Numbered from the stretch's first letter, positions 25,488 to 34,030 are shown. The stretch: DNA of 42,258 nt from Azospirillum endophyticum (GCF_016595245.1 NZ_JAENHM010000088.1:1-42258); one strand, 5' to 3'. Notes: generated from the sequence alone by a model not told the origin. Numbers and translations: made by a program.

Positions 25488-25594
25488 ACCCCCACCCTGA
25501 CCCTCCCCCGCTGGGCGGGGGAGGGGAATAAGTGCTTGTTCGAAAAGGCGGCGGCAGTCCCTCCCCCGCCCAGCGGGGGAGGATAGGTGGGGGT
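25488..25594. repeat. 107-base near-perfect palindrome
   Basis: Outer arms ACCCCCACC (25488-25496) and GGTGGGGGT (25586-25594) are exact complements. Inside, CCCCCGCTGGGCGGGGG on the left is the reverse complement of CCCCCGCCCAGCGGGGG on the right, and each is itself nearly self-complementary. About 32 unpaired bases sit at the centre. The element lies between the amino acid importer and bioM. Confidence 0.85.
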
Positions 25595-25699
25595 CCAACG
25601 CCGCGATACATGCGCTCCCCCTGGAACTCAGCCCGCAAACCCGTTAAGAACCTTTCGCACGCGCAACAGAACTGCAACGCGAAAGCCGGCTCCCCGTCG

Positions 25700-26374
25700 A
25701 TGATCGAACTCCGGTCCGTCACCCACGCCTATGGCGACCGCCCCGTCCTGCACGACCTGTCACTGCGGCTGGCGGAGCGGCGCATCGCCATCCTCGGCGG
25801 CAACGGATCCGGCAAGAGCACGCTGGCGCGGATGCTGAACGGCCTGATCGTGCCGACATCGGGCAGCGTCGCCGTCGATGGCCTGGACACCCGCACCGAC
25901 GGTCGCGCCGTGCGCCGGCGGGTCGGCTTCGTCTTTCAGAATCCCGACACCCAGATCGTCTATCCGACGGTGGAGGAAGACCTCGCCTTCGGACTGAAGG
26001 CGCGCAAGCTGCCGAAGGACGAGATCGCCCGCCGGGTCGCCGGCGCGCTGGAGCGCTACGGCCTCGATCGCTACCGCCACCAACCGGCCCACCAGATGAG
26101 CGGCGGCGAGAAACAACTGCTCGCCATCGCCGGGGTGCTGGTGCTGGAGCCCGATTACGTGATCTTCGACGAGCCGACCACTTTGCTCGACCTGCGCAAC
26201 CGCCGCAAGGTGATCGAACTGCTGCGCGGGCTGCCCCAAACACTGCTCGTCGTCACCCATGATCTCGACATGGTGAAGGACTTCGACCGGGCGCTGGTGC
26301 TGGAGGATGGCCGCGTCGTCATCGACGCTCCGCCGGTGGAGGCCGTGCCCGCCTATGTGGAGCGGCTCGGCTGA
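25700..26374 (+). CDS. bioM: biotin ECF transporter ATPase BioM
   Basis: 224 residues. It is an ECF-type ABC ATPase: Walker A GGNGSGKST (33-41), Q-loop VFQNPDTQIVYPTVEEDLAFGL, signature MSGGEKQLLAIAG, Walker B YVIFDEPTTLLDLRN and VVTHDLDM. The FQNPDxQ(I/L) motif is characteristic of ECF ATPases. It powers biotin uptake with BioN and BioY. Only one ATPase is encoded, as usual in alphaproteobacterial bioMNY. The frame is open upstream through the palindrome region, but MIELRSVTHAYGDRPVL is the normal N-terminus. I see no BioR-type TTATnnATAA box upstream. Confidence 0.94.
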   Translation: MIELRSVTHAYGDRPVLHDLSLRLAERRIAILGGNGSGKSTLARMLNGLIVPTSGSVAVDGLDTRTDGRAVRRRVGFVFQNPDTQIVYPTVEEDLAFGLKARKLPKDEIARRVAGALERYGLDRYRHQPAHQMSGGEKQLLAIAGVLVLEPDYVIFDEPTTLLDLRNRRKVIELLRGLPQTLLVVTHDLDMVKDFDRALVLEDGRVVIDAPPVEAVPAYVERLG

Positions 26375-27009
26375 TGCTTGGGCTCTACCTGCACCGGGAG
26401 TCGGTCATCCACCGCCTGCCGGCGGGAGCGAAGCTGGGCGGACTGATGCTGGTCACGGTGATCGTGCTGACCCTGCCCGGTGCCTGGGGGGCGCTGGCCG
26501 CCGGACTGGTCGGTGCCGCGGTGCTGGCGGCCGCCGAACTGCCGGCCGGGCGGGTGCTGTCGGAACTGCGGGCGCCGGTCGTCATGCTGACCCTGCTGTT
26601 CGGCTTTCAGGCGGTGCTGGCCGGCGGCGGCTGGATGGAGACGGCGATCGCCGTCGCCCGTTTCGCCGCCTTGATCCTGCTGGCGACGCTGGTCACCCTG
26701 ACCACCCGCGTCATGGACATGGTCGACCTGTTCGAGCGGCTGTTCGGCCTGCTGCGCCCGCTCGGGGTCAACCCGGCGAAGATGGCGCTGATGCTGGCGC
26801 TGACCATCCGCTTCATCCCCCTGCTGGGCGATCAGGTGCGCGAGGTGCGGATGGCCCAGCGCGCCCGCGGCGTCGAACGCAACATAGCCGCCCTGTTCGT
26901 TCCGCTGCTGGTCAAGATCCTCACCATGGCCGATGATCTGACCGCCGCACTGGAAGCGCGCGGATACGACCCAGCCGATACCGGAACCAAAAACGGCACC
27001 CAACGATAA
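26374..27009 (+). CDS. bioN: biotin ECF transporter T component BioN
   Basis: 211 residues, starting within the last base of the bioM stop. It has about five hydrophobic segments and the two ATPase-coupling motifs AQRARGVERN and LEARGYD near the C-terminus (Ala-Arg-Gly signature of ECF T proteins). It links BioM to the S component BioY. Confidence 0.93.
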   Translation: MLGLYLHRESVIHRLPAGAKLGGLMLVTVIVLTLPGAWGALAAGLVGAAVLAAAELPAGRVLSELRAPVVMLTLLFGFQAVLAGGGWMETAIAVARFAALILLATLVTLTTRVMDMVDLFERLFGLLRPLGVNPAKMALMLALTIRFIPLLGDQVREVRMAQRARGVERNIAALFVPLLVKILTMADDLTAALEARGYDPADTGTKNGTQR

Positions 27010-27036
27010 CGACACCAGCCGAAGGAAGCGTCCGCC

Positions 27037-27585
27037 ATGCTGTCCACCCGCGACCTCGTCCTCTGCGCCCTGTTCGCCGCCCTGCTGGGCGGGCTCGGCA
27101 TGGCGCCGCCGATCCCGCTCGGCTTCCTGCCGGTTCCCATCACGGCGCAGACTCTGGGCGTCATGCTGGCCGGCACCATCCTGGGCGCCAAGCGCGGCGG
27201 CATCGCCGCCCTGCTGTTCGTCCTGCTGGTCGCGGCCGGACTGCCGCTGCTGGCCGGCGGGCGCGGCGGCATCGGCGTGCTGATGGGGCCGACCGGCGGC
27301 TTCGTGCTGATCTGGCCGATCGCCGCCTTCGTCACCGGCTGGCTGACGGAGCGCTTCGCCACCACCGCCAATCCGATCCGGCTGTTCGCGGTCAGCGTCC
27401 TCGGCGGCATCCTGGTCGTCTATGCCGGCGGCATCCCCTGGCTGTCGCTGGTCGCCGGCCTGCCGATCGAGAAGGCGGCCTTCGGCGTGCTGGCTTTCCT
27501 GCCAGGCGACCTGATCAAGGCCGGCATCGCCGCCGTCGCCGCCTCGGGTGTCCGGCGCGCCGGCATCCTGCCGATCCATGCCTGA
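27037..27585 (+). CDS. bioY: biotin-specific S component BioY
   Basis: 182 residues, six membrane segments. The BioY signatures are clear: PIPLGFLPVPITAQTLGVML near residues 21-41, GGRGGIGVLMGPTGGFVLIW in the middle, and FLPGDLIKAGIAAV near the C-terminus. It binds biotin with high affinity and transports it with BioM and BioN. AAGGAAG precedes the ATG. Its stop lies three bases before the acyl-CoA ligase gene, tying that gene to biotin uptake. Confidence 0.96.
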   Translation: MLSTRDLVLCALFAALLGGLGMAPPIPLGFLPVPITAQTLGVMLAGTILGAKRGGIAALLFVLLVAAGLPLLAGGRGGIGVLMGPTGGFVLIWPIAAFVTGWLTERFATTANPIRLFAVSVLGGILVVYAGGIPWLSLVAGLPIEKAAFGVLAFLPGDLIKAGIAAVAASGVRRAGILPIHA

Positions 27586-27588
27586 AAG

Positions 27589-29079
27589 ATGGCGCCTGAT
27601 CGACCTTCCATGAACGACGATATCGAAGGGGCGGCGGACAACCTCGCCCGCGCCTTCGCTTTGGCTGCCGGGCGGGCGCCCGGTCATCCGGCGCTGGTCT
27701 TCGTCGACGAGACGGTACCCTACGGCACCCTGCTGCAACAGGTCCGCCGCGCGGGCGCCGGAGTGGCCGCCCTGCGCCGGGACGGCGTGCCGCCGCGCGT
27801 GGCGCTCAGCCTGGGAAACCACCCGGACCTGCTGGTTCTGTTCTTCGGCATCGTCGCGGCTGGCGGCATCGTCGGATTGCTCGATCCGAAATGGAGCGAA
27901 GCCCAGACCGCCGCCGCCCTGGACACCCTCCGTCCCGACCTGCATCTGACGACGGAGGCCGCCGCGGCCTGGATCGCGGGACAACCGGTGGATTGGGCCA
28001 TCCCGGCGGTCGATCCGAAGACGCCCTTCCTGGTCGGCTTCACCTCCGGCACCACCGGGCGGCCGAAGGCCTTCATCCGCAACCAGGCCTCCTGGCTGGC
28101 GACACTGGAAGCCAGCCGGGGCGAGTTCGGCATCGGGCCGGACGACATCGTTCTGGTGCCGGGGCCGCTGGTCCATGGCCTGGGCCTTTACGGAGCTGTG
28201 GAGGGTCTGTCGACCGGCGCCACCGTCCGGGTGCAGCCGAAATTCGACACGACGGATGCGGCGGCACAGCTGGCGGAATGCGGAATCACCACGCTTGTCG
28301 TCGTTCCGACGATGCTGGTCGGCATCCTCGACGCGGCGGAACGCGATGGGCACCGCTTCCCGACCCTGCGCCGGGTGGTCTGCTCCGGCGCCAAGCTGGC
28401 GCCCGCAGTGCATGACCGATTGGCCGCCCTCTGCCCCGATGCCGCGGTGCTGGAGTATTACGGCGCGTCGGAGCTGAGCTTCGTCAGCCTGCGCTCGTCC
28501 CGCGAAGGCGCCCCGGCCGACAGCGTCGGCCGGCCTTTCCACGGGGTGGAGCTCAGCCTGCGCAACGATGACGGCAACCCGGTGGAGCGTGGCCGGCCCG
28601 GCACGGTCTGGGTGCGCAGCGGCATGCTGAGCGACGGTTATCTCGGCACCACCGATGGCGCCGGCTATCGCGAACGGGACGGCTGGGGCACGGTCGGCGA
28701 CTATGGCTGGATCGATGAAGAGGGCTGGTTGCGGCTGGTCGGCCGGGCCGGCGACATGGTCATCACCGGCGGCCTGAACGTCTACCCGGCGGAAGTCGAA
28801 GCGACCCTGCGCGCCCATCCCGCGGTGGCGGAGGCGATGGTATTCGGCCTGCCCGATCCCTATTGGGGCGACGCCCTGTCCGCCGTCGTCTGGTGGCGCG
28901 GGACCGAACGCGCGTCGCTGGCCGATCTGCGGAGTTGGTGCCAGGAGCGGTTGGAGGCCTACAAGGCGCCGCGACGGGTGTTTGCCGCGGCCGACATGCC
29001 GCTGACCGGCAGCGGCAAGATCGCCCGCGCCGATGTCCGCGAGCGGGCGAAAGCCGGGGAGCTGGAGGTGGTGGGGTGA
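27589..29079 (+). CDS. acyl-CoA ligase (AMP-forming), biotin-cluster type
   Basis: 496 residues of the ANL superfamily. The P-loop FTSGTTGRPK is at 151-160; YYGASELSFVS, the hinge region GDYGWIDEEGWLRLVGRAGDM and the catalytic lysine in LTGSGKIARADV near the C-terminus are present, so the enzyme looks active. It should activate a carboxylic acid to its CoA thioester via the adenylate. The substrate is unknown. Position suggests biotin, a biotin catabolite or a pimelate-type acid; Bacillus subtilis yhfT next to a bioY-like gene is a known parallel. The start is 27589 or 27610; neither has a clear ribosome site, so coupling to bioY is likely. Confidence 0.88.
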   Translation: MAPDRPSMNDDIEGAADNLARAFALAAGRAPGHPALVFVDETVPYGTLLQQVRRAGAGVAALRRDGVPPRVALSLGNHPDLLVLFFGIVAAGGIVGLLDPKWSEAQTAAALDTLRPDLHLTTEAAAAWIAGQPVDWAIPAVDPKTPFLVGFTSGTTGRPKAFIRNQASWLATLEASRGEFGIGPDDIVLVPGPLVHGLGLYGAVEGLSTGATVRVQPKFDTTDAAAQLAECGITTLVVVPTMLVGILDAAERDGHRFPTLRRVVCSGAKLAPAVHDRLAALCPDAAVLEYYGASELSFVSLRSSREGAPADSVGRPFHGVELSLRNDDGNPVERGRPGTVWVRSGMLSDGYLGTTDGAGYRERDGWGTVGDYGWIDEEGWLRLVGRAGDMVITGGLNVYPAEVEATLRAHPAVAEAMVFGLPDPYWGDALSAVVWWRGTERASLADLRSWCQERLEAYKAPRRVFAAADMPLTGSGKIARADVRERAKAGELEVVG

Positions 29080-29113
29080 GAAATATTGCTGCACGCCTTC
29101 ACGCCCACATCGA

Positions 29114-29226
29114 GCCCCTTCTCCCCCCCGGGGAGAAGGTTGGGATGAGGGGGTTCGGCGCAGCCGAAGAGATCCTCGCCATGTATCCCCCTCACCCTGA
29201 CCCTCTCCCCGGGGGGGAGAGGGGAT
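29114..29226. repeat. intergenic palindromic repeat, 113 bases
   Basis: CCCCTTCTCCCCCCCGGGG on the left and CCCTCTCCCCGGGGGGGAG on the right form nested palindromes, with GGATGAGGGGG/CCCCCTCACCC between. It separates the ligase and thiolase genes. The type matches the repeat at 23.1 kb. Confidence 0.75.
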
Positions 29227-29242
29227 TCCGGGGGAACCGCCC

Positions 29243-30409
29243 ATGACACGCCCGATCATCGTCGCCGCCCGACGCACGCCCGTCGGCCGCATCGGCGGCA
29301 TGCTGCGCGAGCTTGCCGTCGAGGATCTCGCCGCTCCGGTCATCCGTGCCGTGGTCGCCGATGCCGGCATCGATCCGACGGAGGTGGACGAGGTTCTGCT
29401 GGGCAACGCCGTCGGTCCCGGCGGCAATGTCGCACGGCTGTCGGCGCTGGCCGCCGGCCTGCCGGTATCGGTACCCGGCGTCACCGTGGACCGGCAATGC
29501 GGTTCGGGGTTGGAAGCGGTCAACCTCGCCGCCCGGCTGGTACAGTCCGGAGCCTGCGACATCGTCCTCGCCGGCGGGGTGGAGAGCACCAGCACCGCCC
29601 CCTGGCGCATCGCCAAGCCGTCCAGCCTCTATCGCAGCCCGACCTTCTACGACCGCGCCCGCTTCGCTCCCGACGAGACCGGCGATCCGTCAATGATCGA
29701 GGCGGCGGAAAATGTCGCCGCCGCCTATGGCATCGACCGCGCCCGCCAGGACCGCTACGCCCTGGACAGCCACCGCAAGGCTGTGGCCTCCCAGGCGGCG
29801 GGACGGTTCGACCGCGAGATCGTCCCCCTCACCCTGCGCGACGGCCGGGTCGTCGACCGTGACGAATGCCCGCGGGCCGACAGCAACCTCGACCGGCTGG
29901 CGGCCCTGCGCCCGATCCTGCGGCCGGACGGCACGGTGACGGCGGGGAACGCCTGCCCGGTCAATGACGGCGCCGCCGTGGTGGCGGTGGTGTCGGAGCG
30001 GAAGTTCCACGCGCTCGGCCTGACCCGCGGCTTGGCGGTGGTCGACTCCACCACGGCGGGCGTGGACCCCAAGCTTCTCGGCACCGGTCCGATTCCGGCG
30101 GTGACCAAGCTGCTGGCCCGCAACCCCGGCCTGACCGTCGCCGGCATCGATCTCGTCGAATTCAACGAGGCCTTCGCCGCCCAGGTGCTGGCCAGCCTCG
30201 ACACGCTCGGCATCGATCCGTCCCGCGTGTCGGTCGGCGGCGGTGCGCTGGCGCTCGGCCATCCCTATGGCGCGTCGGGAGCCATCCTGGTGACGCGCCT
30301 GTTCACCGAACTGCTGTCCCCCGCGGCGGGCGGCACGCCCCGGCGCGGCCTCGCCACGCTCGGCATCGGCGGCGGGCTGGGGATCGCCACACTTCTGGAG
30401 CCAGTTTGA
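29243..30409 (+). CDS. thiolase-family protein lacking the second catalytic Cys
   Basis: 388 residues, full-length thiolase fold. The nucleophile C86 is present in DRQCGSGLEA, NEAF at 308-311 and H340 in ALALGHPYGASG. The C-terminal acid/base cysteine, normally in CxGGGxG, is glycine here (G374 in TLGIGGGLG, codon GGC at 30362-30364). The Asn-rich stretch before the histidine also differs (VSVGGGALA). It therefore probably does not run the ordinary Claisen/thiolysis cycle, or uses another base. It lies in the bioMNY-ligase-thiolase-MFS row; yhfS in the Bacillus bioY/yhfT/yhfS row is the analogous neighbour. Function is inferred from context only. Confidence 0.88.
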   Translation: MTRPIIVAARRTPVGRIGGMLRELAVEDLAAPVIRAVVADAGIDPTEVDEVLLGNAVGPGGNVARLSALAAGLPVSVPGVTVDRQCGSGLEAVNLAARLVQSGACDIVLAGGVESTSTAPWRIAKPSSLYRSPTFYDRARFAPDETGDPSMIEAAENVAAAYGIDRARQDRYALDSHRKAVASQAAGRFDREIVPLTLRDGRVVDRDECPRADSNLDRLAALRPILRPDGTVTAGNACPVNDGAAVVAVVSERKFHALGLTRGLAVVDSTTAGVDPKLLGTGPIPAVTKLLARNPGLTVAGIDLVEFNEAFAAQVLASLDTLGIDPSRVSVGGGALALGHPYGASGAILVTRLFTELLSPAAGGTPRRGLATLGIGGGLGIATLLEPV

Positions 30410-31645
30410 ATGACCAGCGCCCCTGCGGCCGAGGATAGTTTCCGCTCGGCCTTTCGCCACCGTGCCTTCGCCCTGTTCTGGTGCGCGCGGGTCTGTTCGA
30501 TGCTGGCGATCCAGATGCAGGTGGTGGCGGTCGGCTGGCAGGTCTACGCCATGACCGGCGATCCGCTCGACCTCGGTCTGGTCGGGCTGTTCCAGTTCCT
30601 GCCGACGCTGGCCCTGGTGCTGGTGGCGGGCCATGTGGTCGACAACAACGACCGCAGGACCGTGCTGTTCGGCGCCCTGTCGATCGAAATGGCCGCGGTC
30701 GCCGTCCTGTTCCTGCTGACGATGGCAGGCGGCCTGACGCCCCATGCGATCTTCGCCGTCGTGGCGCTGATCGGCCTCGCCAAATCCTTCGAGGGGCCTG
30801 CCAACCAGGCGATCCTGTCGGCGACCGTGCCGGTGGAGGATCTGCCCAACGCCGTCGCCTGGCAATCCTCAGGCGTGCAGGTGGCGCAGATCTCGGGTCC
30901 GGCGCTCGGCGGCCTGCTCTACATCGCCGGTCCGGCCGCGGTCTATGGCGTCAGCACGGCGATGCTGGCGCTTTCGGTCCTGCTGATCGCCGCCTGCCGG
31001 CCGCGCCCGGTGACGATGACCAAACGCGCGATGAGCCTGACGAGCATGCTGGCCGGCGCCGCCTTCATCCGCAGCCGGCCGGAGATCCTGGGCGCCATCT
31101 CGCTCGACCTGTTCGCGGTGCTGCTGGGCGGGGCGACCGCGCTGCTGCCGATCTATGCCCGCGACGTGCTGCATGTCGGGCCGTGGGGCCTTGGCCTGCT
31201 GCGCTCGGCCCCGGCGCTGGGGGCACTCGTCATGGCGATGGTCATCACCCGCTGGGGCGTGAAGCGCCATGCCGGACGCTGGATGCTCATCGCGGTCGCG
31301 GGGTTCGGCGTCGCCACCATCGCCTTCGGCCTGTCGGCCGATCCGGTGCTGTCCTTCATCGCCCTGCTGGCGGTCGGCGCCACCGATCAGGTCAGCATGT
31401 TCGTCCGCCAGACGCTGGTCCAGCTGTCGACCCCCGACGAGATGCGCGGCCGGGTCGGTGCCGTCACCTCGCTGTTCATCGGCGCCTCCAACCAGCTCGG
31501 CGAGTTCGAATCCGGCAGCGTCGCGGCGCTGGCCGGAGCGGTGCCGGCGGTCGTGCTGGGCGGCGTCGGCGCGGTCGGCCTCGCCGGGCTGTGGGCAATG
31601 CTGTTCCCGGCGCTGCGGCGGGTGGACCGGCTGCTGGGACGGTAA
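30410..31645 (+). CDS. MFS transporter (EntS-like, TMEffector family)
   Basis: 411 residues starting on the base after the thiolase stop. It has about twelve membrane segments. It resembles the MFS_3/EntS group: FRHRAFALFWCARVCSMLAIQMQVVAVGWQVY at the N-terminus, AGHVVDNNDRRTVL in the loop after TM2, LPNAVAWQSSGVQVAQISGPALGG and STPDEMRGRVGAV. Members often export siderophores or other metabolites. Its tight linkage to the ligase and thiolase suggests it moves the module's product or substrate; no direct evidence exists. Confidence 0.88.
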   Translation: MTSAPAAEDSFRSAFRHRAFALFWCARVCSMLAIQMQVVAVGWQVYAMTGDPLDLGLVGLFQFLPTLALVLVAGHVVDNNDRRTVLFGALSIEMAAVAVLFLLTMAGGLTPHAIFAVVALIGLAKSFEGPANQAILSATVPVEDLPNAVAWQSSGVQVAQISGPALGGLLYIAGPAAVYGVSTAMLALSVLLIAACRPRPVTMTKRAMSLTSMLAGAAFIRSRPEILGAISLDLFAVLLGGATALLPIYARDVLHVGPWGLGLLRSAPALGALVMAMVITRWGVKRHAGRWMLIAVAGFGVATIAFGLSADPVLSFIALLAVGATDQVSMFVRQTLVQLSTPDEMRGRVGAVTSLFIGASNQLGEFESGSVAALAGAVPAVVLGGVGAVGLAGLWAMLFPALRRVDRLLGR

Positions 31646-31687
31646 CTACCCCGCCCCACCCTGTTCCACTCCCGCCCCAGGTTCCCT

Positions 31688-32857
31688 TTACAGATACCGG
31701 ATCGTCACCTTGTCCGCCGCCTGTCTGGCCCGCGCCCGCGCGTCGTCGGTGTCGGTGCCGGTCGCCAGCGCCACGCCCATGCGGCGGTTCTTGCGGGTGG
31801 TCGGCTTGCCGAACAGGCGGACGTCGACCTCCTGCTCCGCCGAACCCAGAGCCAGCGCATCGGCCAGCCCCTCGATGCGGAAGGCCTCCGCCTCGCGGTC
31901 GGCCAGGATGACGGCGGAGGCCGACGGGGCGCGGCAGGCGATGCCGGGGATCGGCAGGCCCAGGATGGCGCGGGCGTGCAGTTCGAACTCCGACAGGTTC
32001 TGCGACAGCAGGGTGACCATGCCGGTGTCGTGCGGGCGCGGCGACAGTTCGGAGAAGATCACCTCGTCGGCGGTCACGAAGAACTCGACCCCGAAGATGC
32101 CGTAGCCGCCGAGGTTGTCGACGACGCGGGCGGCCATCGCCTTGGCGTCGTCCAGCATCGCCTGCGGCATGGCGACCGGCTGCCAGGATTCCTGGTAGTC
32201 GCCGCGCTCCTGCCGGTGGCCGATCGGCTCGCAATAGAGAATGCCGTCGCGGGTGCGGACGGTCAGCAGCGTGATCTCGTATTCGAAGGGGACGAATTCC
32301 TCGACGATCACCTTGCGGCGGTCGCCGCGCATGTTCGCCACCGCATAGTCCCAGGCGGCCTCCAGCCCGGCGGCGTCCCGCACCGTGCTCTGCCCCTTGC
32401 CCGACGACGACATCACCGGCTTGACGACGCAGGGGAAACCGGTGTGCTCCGCCCCGGCGCGGACCTCCTCCAGGCTCTCGGCATAGCGGTAGCGCGAGGT
32501 GCGCAGCCCGAGTTCCGTCGCGGCGACCTCGCGGATGCGGTCGCGGTTCATCGTCATGGTCGCGGCGCGGGCCGAAGGAACGACGGTGGTGCCGGCATCC
32601 TCGAACTCATGCAGCACTTCGGTGCGGATCGCCTCCACCTCCGGCACGACATAGTCGGGCCGGTGCTTGGCGATGGCCGCGCGCAGGGCGTCGGCATCCA
32701 GCATGGAGAACACCTCCGCGCGATCGGCGACCTGCATCGCCGGGGCGTTGGCATAGCTGTCGCAGGCAATGACCTCGCAGCCCAGCCGCTTGGCGGCGAT
32801 GACGAATTCCTTGCCCAGTTCCCCGGAGCCGAGCAGAAGGATCCTGGCGGTGAACAT
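31688..32857 (-). CDS. purT: formate-dependent GAR transformylase PurT
   Basis: 389 residues. It uses formate and ATP to formylate glycinamide ribonucleotide in purine synthesis, bypassing folate. An ATP-grasp enzyme: the N-terminal RILLLGSGELGKEFVIAAKRLG, the ATP-binding VKPVMSSSGKGQS and SELSPRPHDTGMVTL are conserved, and the length matches the family (about 392). The start MFTARILL at 32857 is behind GGGAGTG; the open frame continues 39 codons upstream without family similarity. It is divergent from the lipoprotein gene at 33062. Confidence 0.96.
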   Translation of the reverse strand: MFTARILLLGSGELGKEFVIAAKRLGCEVIACDSYANAPAMQVADRAEVFSMLDADALRAAIAKHRPDYVVPEVEAIRTEVLHEFEDAGTTVVPSARAATMTMNRDRIREVAATELGLRTSRYRYAESLEEVRAGAEHTGFPCVVKPVMSSSGKGQSTVRDAAGLEAAWDYAVANMRGDRRKVIVEEFVPFEYEITLLTVRTRDGILYCEPIGHRQERGDYQESWQPVAMPQAMLDDAKAMAARVVDNLGGYGIFGVEFFVTADEVIFSELSPRPHDTGMVTLLSQNLSEFELHARAILGLPIPGIACRAPSASAVILADREAEAFRIEGLADALALGSAEQEVDVRLFGKPTTRKNRRMGVALATGTDTDDARARARQAADKVTIRYL

Positions 32858-33061
32858 CCACGCACTCCCGATATTGGCGACAGCAGGCCGACCATAGGGC
32901 TTCGCACCGGCCGGGCCAAGTCCCGCAGTGTCCGTCCGGAGGACGGGACGGCAAGCGGAAGCCATGCGGCCCAAATATTTCTGAAAAGAAATTGTATTGG
33001 TACTGGATGAAACACACAGTCCATGCGTTCATGGAAAAAAGAACCCATGTCTTGGGAGGCG

Positions 33062-33478
33062 ATGATGGACAAGACGGCGCGGCGGGGAATTTTCGGCGGC
33101 AGGACCGTCATGGCCGCTTGTCTGGCAGCGTCACTAGCCTTGCCGGGCTGCGCCGGCAACGGCAACGACGACATGGCGGGTGCCCTGCTGATCGGCGCCG
33201 CGGTGGTCGGGCTGGGCGTGCTGGCCGCCACCGCCGGGGACGACGACGATGGCGATCACGATCGCAACCGGCGCCACCGCGGCGGCTACGACAACGGCGG
33301 CTATCACGGCAACGGCTATGACAGCGGCTATCGCGGCGGCCGGGGCCGCGGCGGCTACGGCCGTTATGCCGGCAACGGCCAATGCGACGATGGGCGCTAC
33401 CGCACGTCCAACGGCGGGCGGGCCGATTCCGGAACCGACGAGTGGGATTGCCGCCGCTTCGGCGACGGCCGCAAATGA
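33062..33478 (+). CDS. Gly/Tyr/Asn-rich lipoprotein, function unknown
   Basis: 138 residues. The signal peptide ends with a lipobox-like LPGC (C30). A hydrophobic glycine/alanine stretch follows (about 38-58, GALLIGAAVVGLGVLAATAG), then DDDDGDHDRN, a run of GGYxNGGY-type repeats (about 70-105) and a C-terminal segment with two cysteines (QCDDGRYR...EWDCRRFG). I do not recognise the family. It could be a small envelope protein with an intrinsically disordered mature part. Two tandem ATGs (33062, 33065) follow GGGAGG; the second has the better spacing. Confidence 0.75.
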   Translation: MMDKTARRGIFGGRTVMAACLAASLALPGCAGNGNDDMAGALLIGAAVVGLGVLAATAGDDDDGDHDRNRRHRGGYDNGGYHGNGYDSGYRGGRGRGGYGRYAGNGQCDDGRYRTSNGGRADSGTDEWDCRRFGDGRK

Positions 33479-33485
33479 GCGTCGG

Positions 33486-33761
33486 TCAACGCCGACGCCC
33501 TTCGAGATTCTTGCGGACGATGGCGGCGATGATCAGCAGGAAAGCCAGAAGGCGCAGCAGATAGACCCAGCTCTGCTCCTCGCGCTCAAGCCCGCCCAGC
33601 GCCAGGACGGTCTGGTTCAGCGCCAGCAGGGCGAAGGCAAGCGCGAAGCTGGCGAACAGCGCGTCGCGCGTCCGCCTCCAGAAGCTGAGGAAGAACAGCC
33701 CGGCGACCGCATAGAACGCCGCCAGCGCCCCGGTGAAGAAGCTTGAGGTGGTCGGCAGCAT
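33486..33761 (-). CDS. small membrane protein, DUF5985-like (copy 2)
   Basis: 91 residues with three hydrophobic segments: GALAAFYAVAGLFFLSFW, ALFASFALAFALLALNQTVLAL and WVYLLRLLAFLLIIAAI. It seems paralogous to the preceding gene (same length and layout). The ATG overlaps that gene's TGA by one base. Function is unknown; the pair may form a membrane heterodimer. It is the last gene of the minus-strand cluster. Confidence 0.82.
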   Translation of the reverse strand: MLPTTSSFFTGALAAFYAVAGLFFLSFWRRTRDALFASFALAFALLALNQTVLALGGLEREEQSWVYLLRLLAFLLIIAAIVRKNLEGRRR

Positions 33762-34030
33762 CACTCGGCATCCCAGATGAAGCCGTACAGCAGCACCCCG
33801 ACGCCGGCCATGGCGGAGAACTGGCGCAGCGGCAGCAGATCGACCTGCGTCGGCAGGACCACCACGTCGATGAACAGCAGCAGGTTGTTGACCGCCAGCC
33901 CGACGAAGCACAGCGTGCTCCACAGCAGAAGCCGGCTGCGCGAGCGCAGATAGCTGCGCAACAGCAGGACCATGCACAGCAGGCTGGCGGCAAAGCACAG
34001 CAGATAGACCGCCGATTTCAGGACGTCCAT
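33761..34030 (-). CDS. small membrane protein, DUF5985-like (copy 1)
   Basis: 89 residues, three hydrophobic segments: AVYLLCFAASLLCMVLLLRSYL, LLLWSTLCFVGLAVNNLLLF and MAGVGVLLYGFIW. Proteins of this kind occur as adjacent pairs, often near signalling genes. Function unknown. It starts 87 bases after the winged-helix-like gene, with GAGCG just ahead of the ATG. Confidence 0.82.
   Translation of the reverse strand: MDVLKSAVYLLCFAASLLCMVLLLRSYLRSRSRLLLWSTLCFVGLAVNNLLLFIDVVVLPTQVDLLPLRQFSAMAGVGVLLYGFIWDAE

Noticed and set aside
26353..29616. 1087-codon open frame on the minus strand opposite bioN, bioY, ligase and thiolase
   Set aside because: It crosses four well-supported genes and two intergenic regions. 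Composition is low-complexity Gln/Arg/Gly/Ala with no domain pattern.
32858..33061. Purine-type regulatory site or riboswitch between purT and the lipoprotein gene
   Set aside because: I saw only a modest A/T-rich patch (TTTCTGAAAAGAAATTG) and no recognisable riboswitch or PurR pattern.
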